This document shows, piece after piece, positions 15,316 to 22,898 of a DNA stretch of 41,159 bases. This stretch comes from UBA9676 sp036522155. Lineage in GTDB: Bacteria; Actinomycetota; Actinomycetes; Streptosporangiales; Streptosporangiaceae. The translations under genes were made by a program, and so were the position numbers. Position 1 is the stretch's first letter. Every line of letters starts with the position of its first letter. The notes beneath the pieces were generated by a model. It did no database searches and was not told the DNA's origin. It saw nothing but the letters and a program-made list of their open reading frames with translations. The stretch lies in assembly GCA_036522155.1 (NCBI GenBank), contig DATDGI010000033.1, positions 1-41,159 on the forward strand, written 5' to 3'.

Positions 15316-15948
15316 TTAGGCGCTAGCCGGCCGGCGGGCGGTGCCCACGATCATGGGCCTTTCGATCTTGGGAGCCTTCGGCAGCTCGCCATCGCGGACC
15401 GATTCCACGGTTAGCGGCGACGCCTTGATTTCCCGCAGCGTGTCCCGGTTGGGGTGGCAGCCGATCAGCGGGTAGGGGAACGGAATCTTGTCCTGCCTGG
15501 CGGCGAGGTCCGGATCGGCGGAGCGGACGTGCTCGAGGAAGAGCAGCCGCCCGCCGGGGGCCAGAACCCGGGTGATCTCGTTCAGCGCCGCCTGCTCGTC
15601 CGGGACGCTGCACAGGGTGAAGGTGACCACGGCGGTGTCGAACGATGCATCCGGGAAGGGCAGCCGGCCGGCGGTGGCGTCGAGGATCTCAGTGTCGCGG
15701 CCGAGCCGGGCGGCGCGCCTGTGCAGCCGGCGGCTCATGTACGGGTCGGGTTCGATCAGCGCCAGCCGGGTGACGGCGGGCGGGTAGTGCGGCAGGTTCA
15801 GCCCCGTGCCTGCGCCGATCTCGATCGTGGCGCCGGTGGCCTGGGCGAGCAGGTCGTGCCGCTGCTGGCGCAGCCCGGCTCGCTCGGCGGGCCCGTTGAA
15901 GAGGTCGTAGCTGGCGGCGTAGAGCCGCAGAAACAGCCGTTTCAGCAT
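15316..15948 (-). CDS. Class I SAM-dependent methyltransferase (UbiE/Methyltransf_11 type)
   Basis: A 210-residue Rossmann methyltransferase. Motif I is IEIGAGTGLNL (SAM glycine loop), followed by ALIEPDPYM (acidic residue for ribose), GRLPFPDASFDTAVVTFTLCSV (motif II/III) and RVLAPGGRLLFLEHVRS (motif post-III). The substrate is not evident; the H-V-R-S-x-D-P segment is typical of phosphatidylethanolamine- or quinone-type methyltransferase homologues. The ATG at 15948 is preferred over the one at 15954 because GGGAG then lies 6 nt upstream. Divergent from a TetR regulator, which may control it. Confidence 0.92.
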   Translation of the reverse strand: MLKRLFLRLYAASYDLFNGPAERAGLRQQRHDLLAQATGATIEIGAGTGLNLPHYPPAVTRLALIEPDPYMSRRLHRRAARLGRDTEILDATAGRLPFPDASFDTAVVTFTLCSVPDEQAALNEITRVLAPGGRLLFLEHVRSADPDLAARQDKIPFPYPLIGCHPNRDTLREIKASPLTVESVRDGELPKAPKIERPMIVGTARRPASA

Positions 15949-16077
15949 GACCATCTCCCTTTCTGATCCGCCCGCGCGGCGTCAGGCTCGCCGGCCCCCG
16001 CCCGGAGCGAGCCGACGGCAGCCTGCAGCGCCCGATGACGGCCCGGCTCCGGCACGGCTCAGCAACGAACTAGACAC

Positions 16078-16105
16078 TGTCAAGATGACGCGCGGATGTC
16101 AAGAT
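16078..16105. promoter_or_regulatory. Direct repeats between the methyltransferase and TetR genes
   Basis: TGTCAAGAT occurs at 16078-16086 and again at 16097-16105, 19 bp apart, in the divergent gap. On the minus strand each copy contains TTGACA, so they may also be -35 boxes for the methyltransferase promoter. Possible TetR operator. Confidence 0.4.
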
Positions 16106-16755
16106 TGATCGTGGCCTACCATCACGGCGACCTGCCGGCTGCCCTGCTCGCCGCGGTGGAGAGCGCGGTGGCGGACGGCGGGGTGAGTGGCGTCTCGCTG
16201 CGCGACGTCGCGCGCCGCGCCGGAGTCTCGCACAGCGCACCCGCCCACCACTTCGGCAGCAAGGCCGGCCTGCTGACTGCCTTCGCGACCGCCGGATACC
16301 AGCTGCTGGCCGAGTCCGTCATCAAGGAAGCAGCAGCGTCCGATGCCGGCGATGGCGCCGCCGAGCTGGCCGCTATCGGCCGCGGCTACGTCCGGTTCGC
16401 GGTTGGGCACCCGGCTCACTTCGAGGTCATGTTCCGGCTGGATGCGCTCGACCCCGGCAACGCCGAGTTCACCGCCGCCAGCGAGGCGGCCTACGGGCTC
16501 CTCACCGCCACCGTTGAGCGCTGCCGCGCGGCCGGCCGCCTGCACGGGCGTTCTCCCGAAGTGGTCGCGGTCAGCGCGTGGTCGCTGGTGCACGGCCTGT
16601 CAGCGCTGTGGATCAGTGGGCGCTTGTCGGAGCGCATCGCCGAGCAGGACCCGCGGCGACTGGCAGCAGCGGTGTCAGACTTGTTCGTCGAGGCTGTCCT
16701 GCCGCCACCCGGGCGCGACGCCAGCACCGACGGCAAGCACCTTCATGATCGATAG
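16096..16755 (+). CDS. TetR/AcrR-family transcriptional regulator
   Basis: A 219-residue regulator. The N-terminal HTH follows the usual pattern: HHGDLPAALLAAVESAVADGG, then VSLRDVARRAGVSHSAPAHHFGSKAGLL (recognition helix around SHSAPAHHF). A C-terminal all-helical ligand domain of the TetR_C_33/WHG type follows. Two starts are possible: ATG at 16096, which lies inside a direct repeat, or GTG at 16111 giving MAYHHGDL, closer to the usual start of this family. No good ribosome-binding site precedes either. Divergent from the methyltransferase, with the TGTCAAGAT repeats between. Ligand unknown. Confidence 0.9.
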   Translation: MSRLIVAYHHGDLPAALLAAVESAVADGGVSGVSLRDVARRAGVSHSAPAHHFGSKAGLLTAFATAGYQLLAESVIKEAAASDAGDGAAELAAIGRGYVRFAVGHPAHFEVMFRLDALDPGNAEFTAASEAAYGLLTATVERCRAAGRLHGRSPEVVAVSAWSLVHGLSALWISGRLSERIAEQDPRRLAAAVSDLFVEAVLPPPGRDASTDGKHLHDR

Positions 16756-16858
16756 GAACGGCTGGCAGGCAGGCGCTGCCGGTGGGCGAGTGGTCATCAG
16801 GTCATGAATCCGGACACTGATCACCTTGCGACTGAGGACGGCACGCGCTGTGTCGCTG

Positions 16859-17137
16859 TCACCGCCCGGTGACCACGAACGCGACTCTGTCCAGGTAGCA
16901 CCAGCTCCAGTCCTCTCCCGGCTCGGCGGAGCGGGCGATCGGATGCTGCGAGGTGCGGGCGTGGGCCGAGGCATGCCGGTGCGGGGAGCTGTCGCAGCAC
17001 CCGATCCGGCCGCAGGTCTGGCACATGCGCAGGTGCACCCACGTGCCGCCGATCGCCAGGCACTCCTGGCACCCGGCGATCGCCTCCGGCAGCTCGGTCA
17101 GCTCGATGCTGGCGGTGTGCGAGCAGATAGCGCTCAT
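16859..17137 (-). CDS. UBP-type zinc-finger protein
   Basis: A 92-residue protein made almost entirely of a zf-UBP domain (PF02148). The Cys/His ligands run through CSHTAS, GCQECLAIGGTWVHLRMCQTCGRIGCCDSSPHRHASAHA and SQHPIARSAEPGEDWSWCY. In eukaryotes the fold binds ubiquitin C-termini; in bacteria the role is unknown and the domain often stands alone, as here. The ATG overlaps the stop of the DsbA-like gene by four bases (ATGA), so both proteins are co-translated. Confidence 0.92.
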   Translation of the reverse strand: MSAICSHTASIELTELPEAIAGCQECLAIGGTWVHLRMCQTCGRIGCCDSSPHRHASAHARTSQHPIARSAEPGEDWSWCYLDRVAFVVTGR

Positions 17138-17679
17138 CGGGCCAGCGCCTCGAGCAAGGTAGCCGCGTCATAGCCGCCACGGTGCACCACGCCGTCGATG
17201 AACAGCGTCGGCGTGCCCAGTACCTCCCCCGACGCCATCCCGCTCTCGACATCCCGGCGGACCCGGCCCAGCACCAGGGGGCCGGCCCGGTCGTCGTCGA
17301 ACCGCACGGCATCCAGTCCGAGGTCGGCAGCGTAACGCCTCAAATGACTATCATCGAGCGCCTTCTGCCGGTGAAACAGCAGGTCGTGCATGTCCCAGAA
17401 CCGGCCCTGGCGCGCGGCGGCCTCGGCCGCGGCCGCCGCGGCGAAGGCGTGTGGGTGGATCTCGGCCAGCGGGAAATACCGGAAGGCGAACCGGATGCCC
17501 CCGCCCAGCTCTTCCTCAACACGTTCGATTTCCCGGTACGCCTGCCGGGAATACGGGCATTCGTAATCGCCGTACTCCAGGATGAGGCGGCCGGCTGCCG
17601 GGCCGCGGACATGATCAATGTCGTCGCCCAGCGGCGCCAGTATCGGCGGGCGCCCGTCCGGCATCGTACTGTGCGTCAT
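17134..17679 (-). CDS. DsbA-family thioredoxin-fold protein, CPYS active site
   Basis: A 181-residue protein. LILEYGDYECPYSRQAY contains the thioredoxin-fold active site with a single cysteine (CPYS instead of CxxC). RYFPLAEIHPHAFAAAAAAEAAARQG and FWDMHDLLFHRQKALDD are hallmarks of the DSBA-like/NhaA-associated thioredoxin group, and GTPTLFIDGVV carries the cis-Pro. No signal peptide is visible, so it probably acts in the cytoplasm, for example as a reductase, isomerase or glutaredoxin-like protein. An AGGAGG ribosome-binding site precedes the ATG at 17679. It forms a two-gene unit with the UBP zinc finger. Confidence 0.92.
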   Translation of the reverse strand: MTHSTMPDGRPPILAPLGDDIDHVRGPAAGRLILEYGDYECPYSRQAYREIERVEEELGGGIRFAFRYFPLAEIHPHAFAAAAAAEAAARQGRFWDMHDLLFHRQKALDDSHLRRYAADLGLDAVRFDDDRAGPLVLGRVRRDVESGMASGEVLGTPTLFIDGVVHRGGYDAATLLEALAR

Positions 17680-17970
17680 GGTTCCCTCCTGTGGTGCCTA
17701 GAGCCCGCCTCGCGACGCGGCTCAGCCGCCAATTCGTTGTCTGCGCCCGTTGCACTCTCAGATCTCGGTCGATGACTACTGAGGAGTTCGCGGACGCGCG
17801 GGATGACCTGGTGGCCGTACAGGTCGATATTGGTCATGAGCTGGTCGTGTGTCAGGCCCGGCATGCCGTACTTGAGGTCGAACCGGGTGGCGCCCAGGGT
17901 GCGGAGGTTCGTGGCGATCTTGTGTGCGACGGTTTCGGGTGAGCCGACGTACAGCGCTCTCGCGATGGCG
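17676..17970 (-). pseudogene. C-terminal remnant of a luciferase-like (LLM) flavin monooxygenase
   Basis: Only the last part of an LLM-class oxidoreductase remains: ALYVGSPETVAHKIATNL, GATRFDLKYGMPGLTHDQLM and IDLYGHQVIPRVRELL match the C-terminal end of F420/FMN-dependent luciferase-like enzymes of about 340 residues. Upstream of about 17970 the frame continues into sequence that is the antisense of a DUF1275 gene, so the first three-quarters are gone. The frame ends with an ATGA overlap at the DsbA-like start, suggesting the intact gene once headed that operon. Confidence 0.8.
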
Positions 17971-18336
17971 GCCTCGGCCGCAGTCCCCAGCGGTGTCCTC
18001 CGTGACATCCTCGCCGCGCTGCTGGCCGTTGCCATGGGCATCCAGAACGCCGCCGCACGCCGGCTCGCGGCGCCCGACCTGACCACCACTGTGCTCACCA
18101 TGACCCTCACCGGCATCGCCGCCGACCTGCGCGCCCGCAGCCACGGGCCCGCCCTGCTCAGGCGGCTGCTGGCGGTGGCCACCATGCTGGGCGGCGGGGC
18201 AATCGGCGCCTGGCTCGTGCTGCGGGTCAGCCCGGCAGCCGCGCTCGGCCTGGCGACCGGCCTGCTGGCACTCGTTACTGCGGGCGCCGCGGTCACCGCC
18301 CGCCGTCCCGGGACATGGCGCGCAAGCACACCGTGA
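17970..18336 (+). pseudogene. C-terminal remnant of a DUF1275 (YoaK-type) membrane protein
   Basis: LRDILAALLAVAMGIQNAAA, RRLAAPDLTTTVLTMTLTGI and the following hydrophobic segments up to VTAGAAVTARR match the second half of DUF1275 membrane proteins, which normally have about 220 residues. The N-terminal half is missing: left of about 17970 the plus strand is antisense to the LLM remnant. No start codon with a ribosome-binding site lies at the junction. An apparent longer frame from 17803 is a chimera and is not regarded as a gene. Confidence 0.8.
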
Positions 18337-18477
18337 GCCGCCACACCGCCTCAACGCCTGGGGCCGAGTACCAGGGCATGCCGGAGTTCCGGGAGGGAGT
18401 CAGACGCGGCAACGTGTCAGACCCAGGCATGAAGATATTGGCAGGCATACAATCCGCCGGGTTAAAGGGAGATGCTC

Positions 18478-19155
18478 GTGACCGAGGATTCCAGCCGCGC
18501 CATGTGGCTGCGGCAAGCGCGCTCTCACCTGCGCAACGCCGACCCCGTGCTGGCACGGCTCGTCGACGACCGGCCGGCCTTCGATCCCCGGGCGTGGATG
18601 GCCCAGCTGCCGCCGATGGATCTCTTCGGTGCCCTGCTGTTTCAGGTCACCGGGCAACAGCTTTCCGTGCCAGCGACCCGCCGGACCCTTGCTCGCATCG
18701 AGGCCCTTTTCGGCGGCCATCTGCCCTCACCCACCGAACTGCTGAGGGTAGATCCCGGTAAGCTCCGCGAGGCCGGGCTGTCGTGGCGGAAGATCAGTAC
18801 ACTCCGCGACCTCGCCGGGCGGCTATCGGACGGCCGACTGAACCCGGGCGTCTTGAGCAGCCTGCCAGACGACGAGATCATGGCAGAGCTCACCGCAATT
18901 CCGGGGATAGGCCCCTGGACCGTGCAGGGCGCCCTCATCATCGCGCTCGGCCGGGAAGACGTCGTCCTGCCGGGCGACCTTGCGCTCCGTAAGGCCGTCC
19001 AGGCCACCTATCAGCTCAGCCACCTCCCCACCCAGCAGGAGGTCCTCGCCATCGCCGAGAAATGGCGGCCCTACCGCAGCCTGGCGACCAGCTACCTGTT
19101 TTCCGCCGCCTTCGAGCCGGCCGAGACACCGCCAGTCGCCCCGGGCGAGACGTAA
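18478..19155 (+). CDS. DNA-3-methyladenine glycosylase II (AlkA-type HhH-GPD)
   Basis: A 225-residue base-excision repair enzyme. LFGALLFQVTGQQLSVPATRRTLARIEALF is the family's first helical block. LTAIPGIGPWTVQGALIIALGR is the helix-hairpin-helix that grips DNA, and LPGDLALRKAV carries the catalytic Asp (about residue 167). It lacks the N-terminal Ada/AlkA extension, so it is a short stand-alone glycosylase. GTG at 18478 is preferred over ATG at 18472 because AGGGAG then lies 6 nt upstream. A TACAAT box at 18448-18453 may be its -10 element. Confidence 0.93.
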   Translation: MTEDSSRAMWLRQARSHLRNADPVLARLVDDRPAFDPRAWMAQLPPMDLFGALLFQVTGQQLSVPATRRTLARIEALFGGHLPSPTELLRVDPGKLREAGLSWRKISTLRDLAGRLSDGRLNPGVLSSLPDDEIMAELTAIPGIGPWTVQGALIIALGREDVVLPGDLALRKAVQATYQLSHLPTQQEVLAIAEKWRPYRSLATSYLFSAAFEPAETPPVAPGET

Positions 19156-19167
19156 CGCGTACCCGCC

Positions 19168-19188
19168 CTGGCGCACAGCACTCGCCAG
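19168..19188. terminator. Possible short terminator hairpin
   Basis: CTGGCG (19168-19173) and CGCCAG (19183-19188) form a 6-bp stem with a 9-nt loop in the 100-bp gap between the convergent glycosylase and desaturase genes. Short stem; weak evidence. Confidence 0.35.
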
Positions 19189-19258
19189 CTGAGCTTTGCC
19201 CCCCCCCGCGGGCTAGTGCAGCCGGGCGGTGGCCCCGTCGGCCGACAGGGTTCGGCGG

Positions 19259-20404
19259 TCACCGGTGGGCGGCTGGCGGTGCGTCTGACGCGAGGGCGGG
19301 CATGGCACTGGCAAGCAGCGGCGGTCCCGGGACGGGGCGGGACGGCCTGCCGATGGTGTTGAGGTAGCGCAGGGCTTGGGCGTAAGAGCCTCCGAGGCTG
19401 GCCTCACAGTAGGACAGCCCTCGTTGCTGGCAGAACTCCTTGATCAGGGCCTGGGAGCGTCGCAGGTTGGGCCGGGGCATAGAAGGGAACAAGTGATGTT
19501 CGATCTGGTAGTTGAGGCCGCCCAGGGCTAGGTCGGTGAGCCAGCTACCGCGGACGTTGCGGGAGGTGAGCACCTGGCGGCGCAGGAAGTCGCTCCGGTC
19601 AGCGGCGTCCAGGATGGGCATGCCCTTGTGGTTGGGGGCGAAGGAGGCTCCCAGGTACAGGCCGAACAGGCCCTGCTGGACCAGGATGAACACGACGGCC
19701 TTGGCCGGTGAAAGCACCAGGAAAATGACGGCGAGGTAGCCGGCGAAGTGCATGGCCAGCAGGGCTGCCTCCGTGGGCCTGCGGCGGGAATCCCGGCTGG
19801 CCAGGGCGCGGATGCTGGCGACATGCACACTGAAAGCTTCACCGAGCAGCAGCGGGAAGAACAGGTAAGCCTGGTAGCGGAACGCCAGCCGGGACAGCCC
19901 CCGGCTGGCACGAGCCTGAGGGGCGGTGAAGGCCAGCACCTTCATCGTGATGTCCGGATCCGCGCCTTCGGTATTGGGGTGAGCGTGATGGCGGTTGTGC
20001 TTGTCGACCCACCAGCCGTAGCTCAGCCCGATGCCGAGATTGCCGTGCAGGATGCCGAGGATGTAGCTGGCCCGCCGGGAAGCCAAGATCTGCCGGTGCC
20101 CGGCGTCGTGGCCCAGGAACCCGACCTGGGTAAATATCACCGCCAGGAACGCGGCCACAGCCATCTGCGCCCACGAGTCACCCACCAGTACGAAGACAGC
20201 CCATCCGGCAGCCAGCAACCCGTCCGTGACCATGATCTTCCAGATGTACTTCCTGGGCCGCCGTTCCAGCAGCCCCGCCTGCTTGACCAGACGGGACAAC
20301 TGGGCGTAATCGCTCCCCCGCTGCGGTGCGGTCGGGATTCGCGCCGGAGGGGGCGGCCGGACGGGCTGCCGGGTCGCGGCAGCCGTCTCTTCGTGGGATC
20401 GCAT
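19259..20404 (-). CDS. Membrane fatty acid desaturase
   Basis: A 381-residue di-iron membrane desaturase (PF00487), inserting a double bond in acyl chains of lipids or acyl-CoA. The three histidine boxes are present: GHDAGH, HNRHHAHPNTEG and QIEHHLFPSMPR. The QxxHH form of the third box groups it with front-end (delta-6-like) and related desaturases. Two pairs of membrane helices surround the boxes (FVLVGDSWAQMAVAAFLAVIF and FAGYLAVIFLVL, with neighbours). No fused cytochrome b5 is seen, so an external ferredoxin or reductase is needed. The ATG at 20404 is chosen because GGAG lies upstream and homology starts after it; a longer form from 20512 would extend into the gap before the GAF remnant. 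Confidence 0.93.
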   Translation of the reverse strand: MRSHEETAAATRQPVRPPPPARIPTAPQRGSDYAQLSRLVKQAGLLERRPRKYIWKIMVTDGLLAAGWAVFVLVGDSWAQMAVAAFLAVIFTQVGFLGHDAGHRQILASRRASYILGILHGNLGIGLSYGWWVDKHNRHHAHPNTEGADPDITMKVLAFTAPQARASRGLSRLAFRYQAYLFFPLLLGEAFSVHVASIRALASRDSRRRPTEAALLAMHFAGYLAVIFLVLSPAKAVVFILVQQGLFGLYLGASFAPNHKGMPILDAADRSDFLRRQVLTSRNVRGSWLTDLALGGLNYQIEHHLFPSMPRPNLRRSQALIKEFCQQRGLSYCEASLGGSYAQALRYLNTIGRPSRPVPGPPLLASAMPALASDAPPAAHR

Positions 20405-20490
20405 TGCGGTGGCTCCTGGGATGCACATCGCGGCCGGGCTGGTGATGTGCCACCAGGGTCTTGAGCGACGTCCGCCGGGCAGCGACCGCG

Positions 20491-20835
20491 TCACGAATGC
20501 CTCGCTAGCCAACGGGTGGATGCCCCAACAGTACCCTCACGTCGGCTGGCACACACAGCGGCTACAGCGGCTCGGTGACCCATCGCTAGCCAGGGGCCTT
20601 CATCGTTTTGAATCTGAAACAGTTCCGCTACTCGCGCCTGCTCGGTCGATGCTGCCACCAGCCGCAGCGCGCCGCGGCCGTCAGCCAGCAGCAGGCCTGC
20701 CGCGTCCACCTCCAAGAGCTCCACGCAGCGCTCGGTGAGCGTGTGCAGGAACTCCATCAGATCGAAGCCGGCAACCAGGGTGTCCGCCAGTTCCACGAAC
20801 GTCTGCGCCAGCCGCTCATCGACCGATGCCGTCAT
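20491..20835 (-). pseudogene. N-terminal fragment of a GAF-ANTAR regulator
   Basis: The first about 82 residues (MTASVDERLAQTFVELADTL, then FLHTLTERCVELLEVDAAGL, then LLADGRGALRLVAAST and QIQNDEGPWL) are the start of a GAF-ANTAR antiterminator. Normally GPCLDCYRTG and the rest of the GAF domain, then ANTAR, follow. Here the frame leaves the family at about 20589 and stops at 20491. The 3' two-thirds are lost. Confidence 0.75.
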
Positions 20836-20894
20836 AACCCTGAGCTTAGGACCCTCGTCGCCGCCTCGCCTAACAAGCCACGTCGCCTGGCGCC

Positions 20895-21225
20895 TCAGTC
20901 AGAGCTCCCGCCCGCCGGAGGGCCAGGAACGAAACGTAGCCGACGATGTACCACCTCGGCCGCGACATCACCCAGCGCGGCGTTACGGGCGAAGGCGTGC
21001 GCCCGCAATCGCACGAATGCCTCCTCAAGACTCACGCCAAGCTGCACCGAGATCATCCCAGTCGCCTGATGAACCTCGATCCGGGCCTCCGACACGCCAT
21101 CAAGGGGCCGGTAGCCCGGGAATCCGATGACGCCGGAGGAAGCATCCAGCAGCAACCGCAGTCCTATGTCCGCGAATACCAGCGCGTCGGCGAGTTCCTC
21201 GGCTGACAGCGGGCCGGGCCGCGCC
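20895..21225 (-). pseudogene. C-terminal fragment of a GAF-ANTAR regulator
   Basis: ARPGPLSAEELADALVFADI marks the end of a GAF domain. ARIEVHQATGMISVQLGVSL and EEAFVRLRAHAFARNAALGD form the ANTAR RNA-binding domain, ending near RRLRF. No GAF N-terminal half or start codon is recognisable upstream in any minus frame. It lies 60 bp upstream of the GAF fragment on the same strand. The two look like the inner halves of a former tandem pair of GAF-ANTAR genes. Confidence 0.7.
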
Positions 21226-21710
21226 TTCTTGTCGCGTCCCAGTCCTGGCCAACCGGAAAGGCACGTAGGCAGCGGGAGCAAATCTGCCACTTCACCTGCG
21301 GGCTGCGCTGCATTCGAGCTGGTCAATGCGGGCCAGCCATCAACCATCAGGCCGACGGCGATTTGCCGTCGGCACTGGCCACACTGGCGGCCATGGACAG
21401 GCTGGCCCGGCTGTACCCGGCTACGTTCAGAATGCTCATGCTCGCCGCCAGGGAAGCGCTGCGGCCCATGGGCATCGAAGCGCGGCAGATGGCCACTACC
21501 GTGCCCCCATCGCTGTGCGCTGGGAGCCATGAATGAGCAGCAGACAGTAGAAATCGAGGGCCGGGCGCTGCGGGCCGGGGCGGTTGGCGCCAGCCTGATT
21601 GGGCGGATGCTCGGCCGGAGCGGGATCAGCCCGGGCACCTCCTCGCGGGCGCAGCAGAGGTGATGGGGGCAGGGTCGGCGGCGTTTTGCCGCTGCCACTC
21701 GCACGGTTGG
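21226..21710. other. Gene-poor stretch with possible decayed coding sequence
   Basis: No intact gene is recognised. On the plus strand a frame ending at 21536 reads LPSALATLAAMDRLARLYPA and then REALRPMGIEARQMATTVP, with G+C-rich third positions but no clear start. An ATG at 21529 overlaps its stop (ATGAATGA) and opens a 44-codon frame to 21663. Both may be remnants of a small gene; neither matches a family I know. Confidence 0.3.
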
Positions 21711-22700
21711 TCAGGCGCCGAGGAAGTAGTCGTTGATGTATTTCTCTCCTTCGTCGCAAAAGAACGTGACGACGTGCCGCAGGCCCGGGTACCGTGCTCG
21801 CAGTTCGCGGGCGGCGACCAGGTGCGCGCCGGAACTCGGGCCCACGAATAGCCCGAACTCCCGGGCCAGGCGGCGCATCTCGGCGATCGCCGCGTCGCTG
21901 TCCACCGCGACTATCTCATCGACGATGTGCCGGTGCCTGGCGAAGATGCCGGGGACGAAGCCGTCGGAGATGCCCTCGATGAGGTGCCGGCCAACCTCGC
22001 CGCACATCAGGGTGCACGACTCGTTGGGCTCGACGGCGACGACCCGGCAGGAGGGGTTGCACTCGCGGAAGCACTGACCGACGCCGACGATGGTGCCGCC
22101 GGTGCCGACCCCGCCGACCACGGCGTCCGGGACCACGCCATGCGGCAGCTGGGCGAGCGTCTCCGGGCCGAGCCAGGTGCGGTTCTCCTCAACGTTCCAC
22201 TCCGAATCGAATTGTTGCGGCGCGAAGTAACCGGGCTTGCGGCCGAGTTCGGCGACCTTGGCCAGCGCGTCATTGACGTGGAAGTCGCCGAGCGTCATCA
22301 CCTCCGCGCCGAAGGCCCGCGAGATCGCCAGCCGTTCGCCACTCATCCCGTTCGGCATGACAACGAGCATCCGGTAGCCCTTGACGGCGGCGACCATGCT
22401 CATCGCGTTTCCGGTATTGCCGCTGCTTGCCTCCACGATGGTGTCACCGGGCCGCAGCAGCCCCTGCCGCTCCGCCCGCTCGATCATGTACTTGGCGATG
22501 CGCGCCTTGATTGATCCAGAAGGGTTGAGGTACTCGAGCTTGGCCCATATCCCGTCCACCATGACCAGGGGGGTGTTGCCGATCGCGTCGAGGATCGTGC
22601 CGCCGCCGGGGCGCAAGCCAGCGGCAGGCTCCCGCGCTGCACCCGCCGCGGAGCCCGCGACAGGTTCCCGCGCCTCATGCGCCGCAGACGTGGCATTCAT
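21711..22700 (-). CDS. PLP-dependent cysteine synthase-family protein
   Basis: A 329-residue fold-type II PLP enzyme. ILDAIGNTPLV opens the conserved domain at about residue 36. NPSGSIKARIAKYMI has the PLP Lys (K65), EASSGNTGNAMSMVAAVKG the Asn-Thr loop, GGVGTGGTIVG the phosphate clamp, and PSSGAHL the pyridine-N serine region. The family makes cysteine from O-acetyl- or O-phosphoserine, or acts as cystathionine beta-synthase. The active-site PSGSIK (family usually PSGSVKDR) and the ending FFCDEGEKYINDYF fit this group. The first 34 residues are a low-complexity extension with AREPVAGSAAGA/AREPAAG repeats. Exact substrate uncertain. Nothing is seen in the 198-bp gap up to the lacI-type gene. 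Confidence 0.85.
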   Translation of the reverse strand: MNATSAAHEAREPVAGSAAGAAREPAAGLRPGGGTILDAIGNTPLVMVDGIWAKLEYLNPSGSIKARIAKYMIERAERQGLLRPGDTIVEASSGNTGNAMSMVAAVKGYRMLVVMPNGMSGERLAISRAFGAEVMTLGDFHVNDALAKVAELGRKPGYFAPQQFDSEWNVEENRTWLGPETLAQLPHGVVPDAVVGGVGTGGTIVGVGQCFRECNPSCRVVAVEPNESCTLMCGEVGRHLIEGISDGFVPGIFARHRHIVDEIVAVDSDAAIAEMRRLAREFGLFVGPSSGAHLVAARELRARYPGLRHVVTFFCDEGEKYINDYFLGA

Positions 22701-22898
22701 GCCTGCACACTACGACTACGCGTGTGCTGCCGACCGACACGCCTTCCCTTCGGGCCAGACAGTGGTTCGCTGGCCACTGCTCCTGTCGGCCGCCAGGCCC
22801 CCTGAGGCCCGGTGGGCGCGGTGTGTGCCGACCACTGCCCGCGTCGGTGCCGGCAAGAAGAGCCAGTATTTCGCCGACCAACGACTGGCCAGTTCAGG

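Noticed and set aside
17803..18336. Apparent 177-residue intact membrane protein
   Set aside because: Its first 55 or so codons are antisense to the LLM remnant; only the DUF1275 tail is real, so it is listed as a pseudogene.
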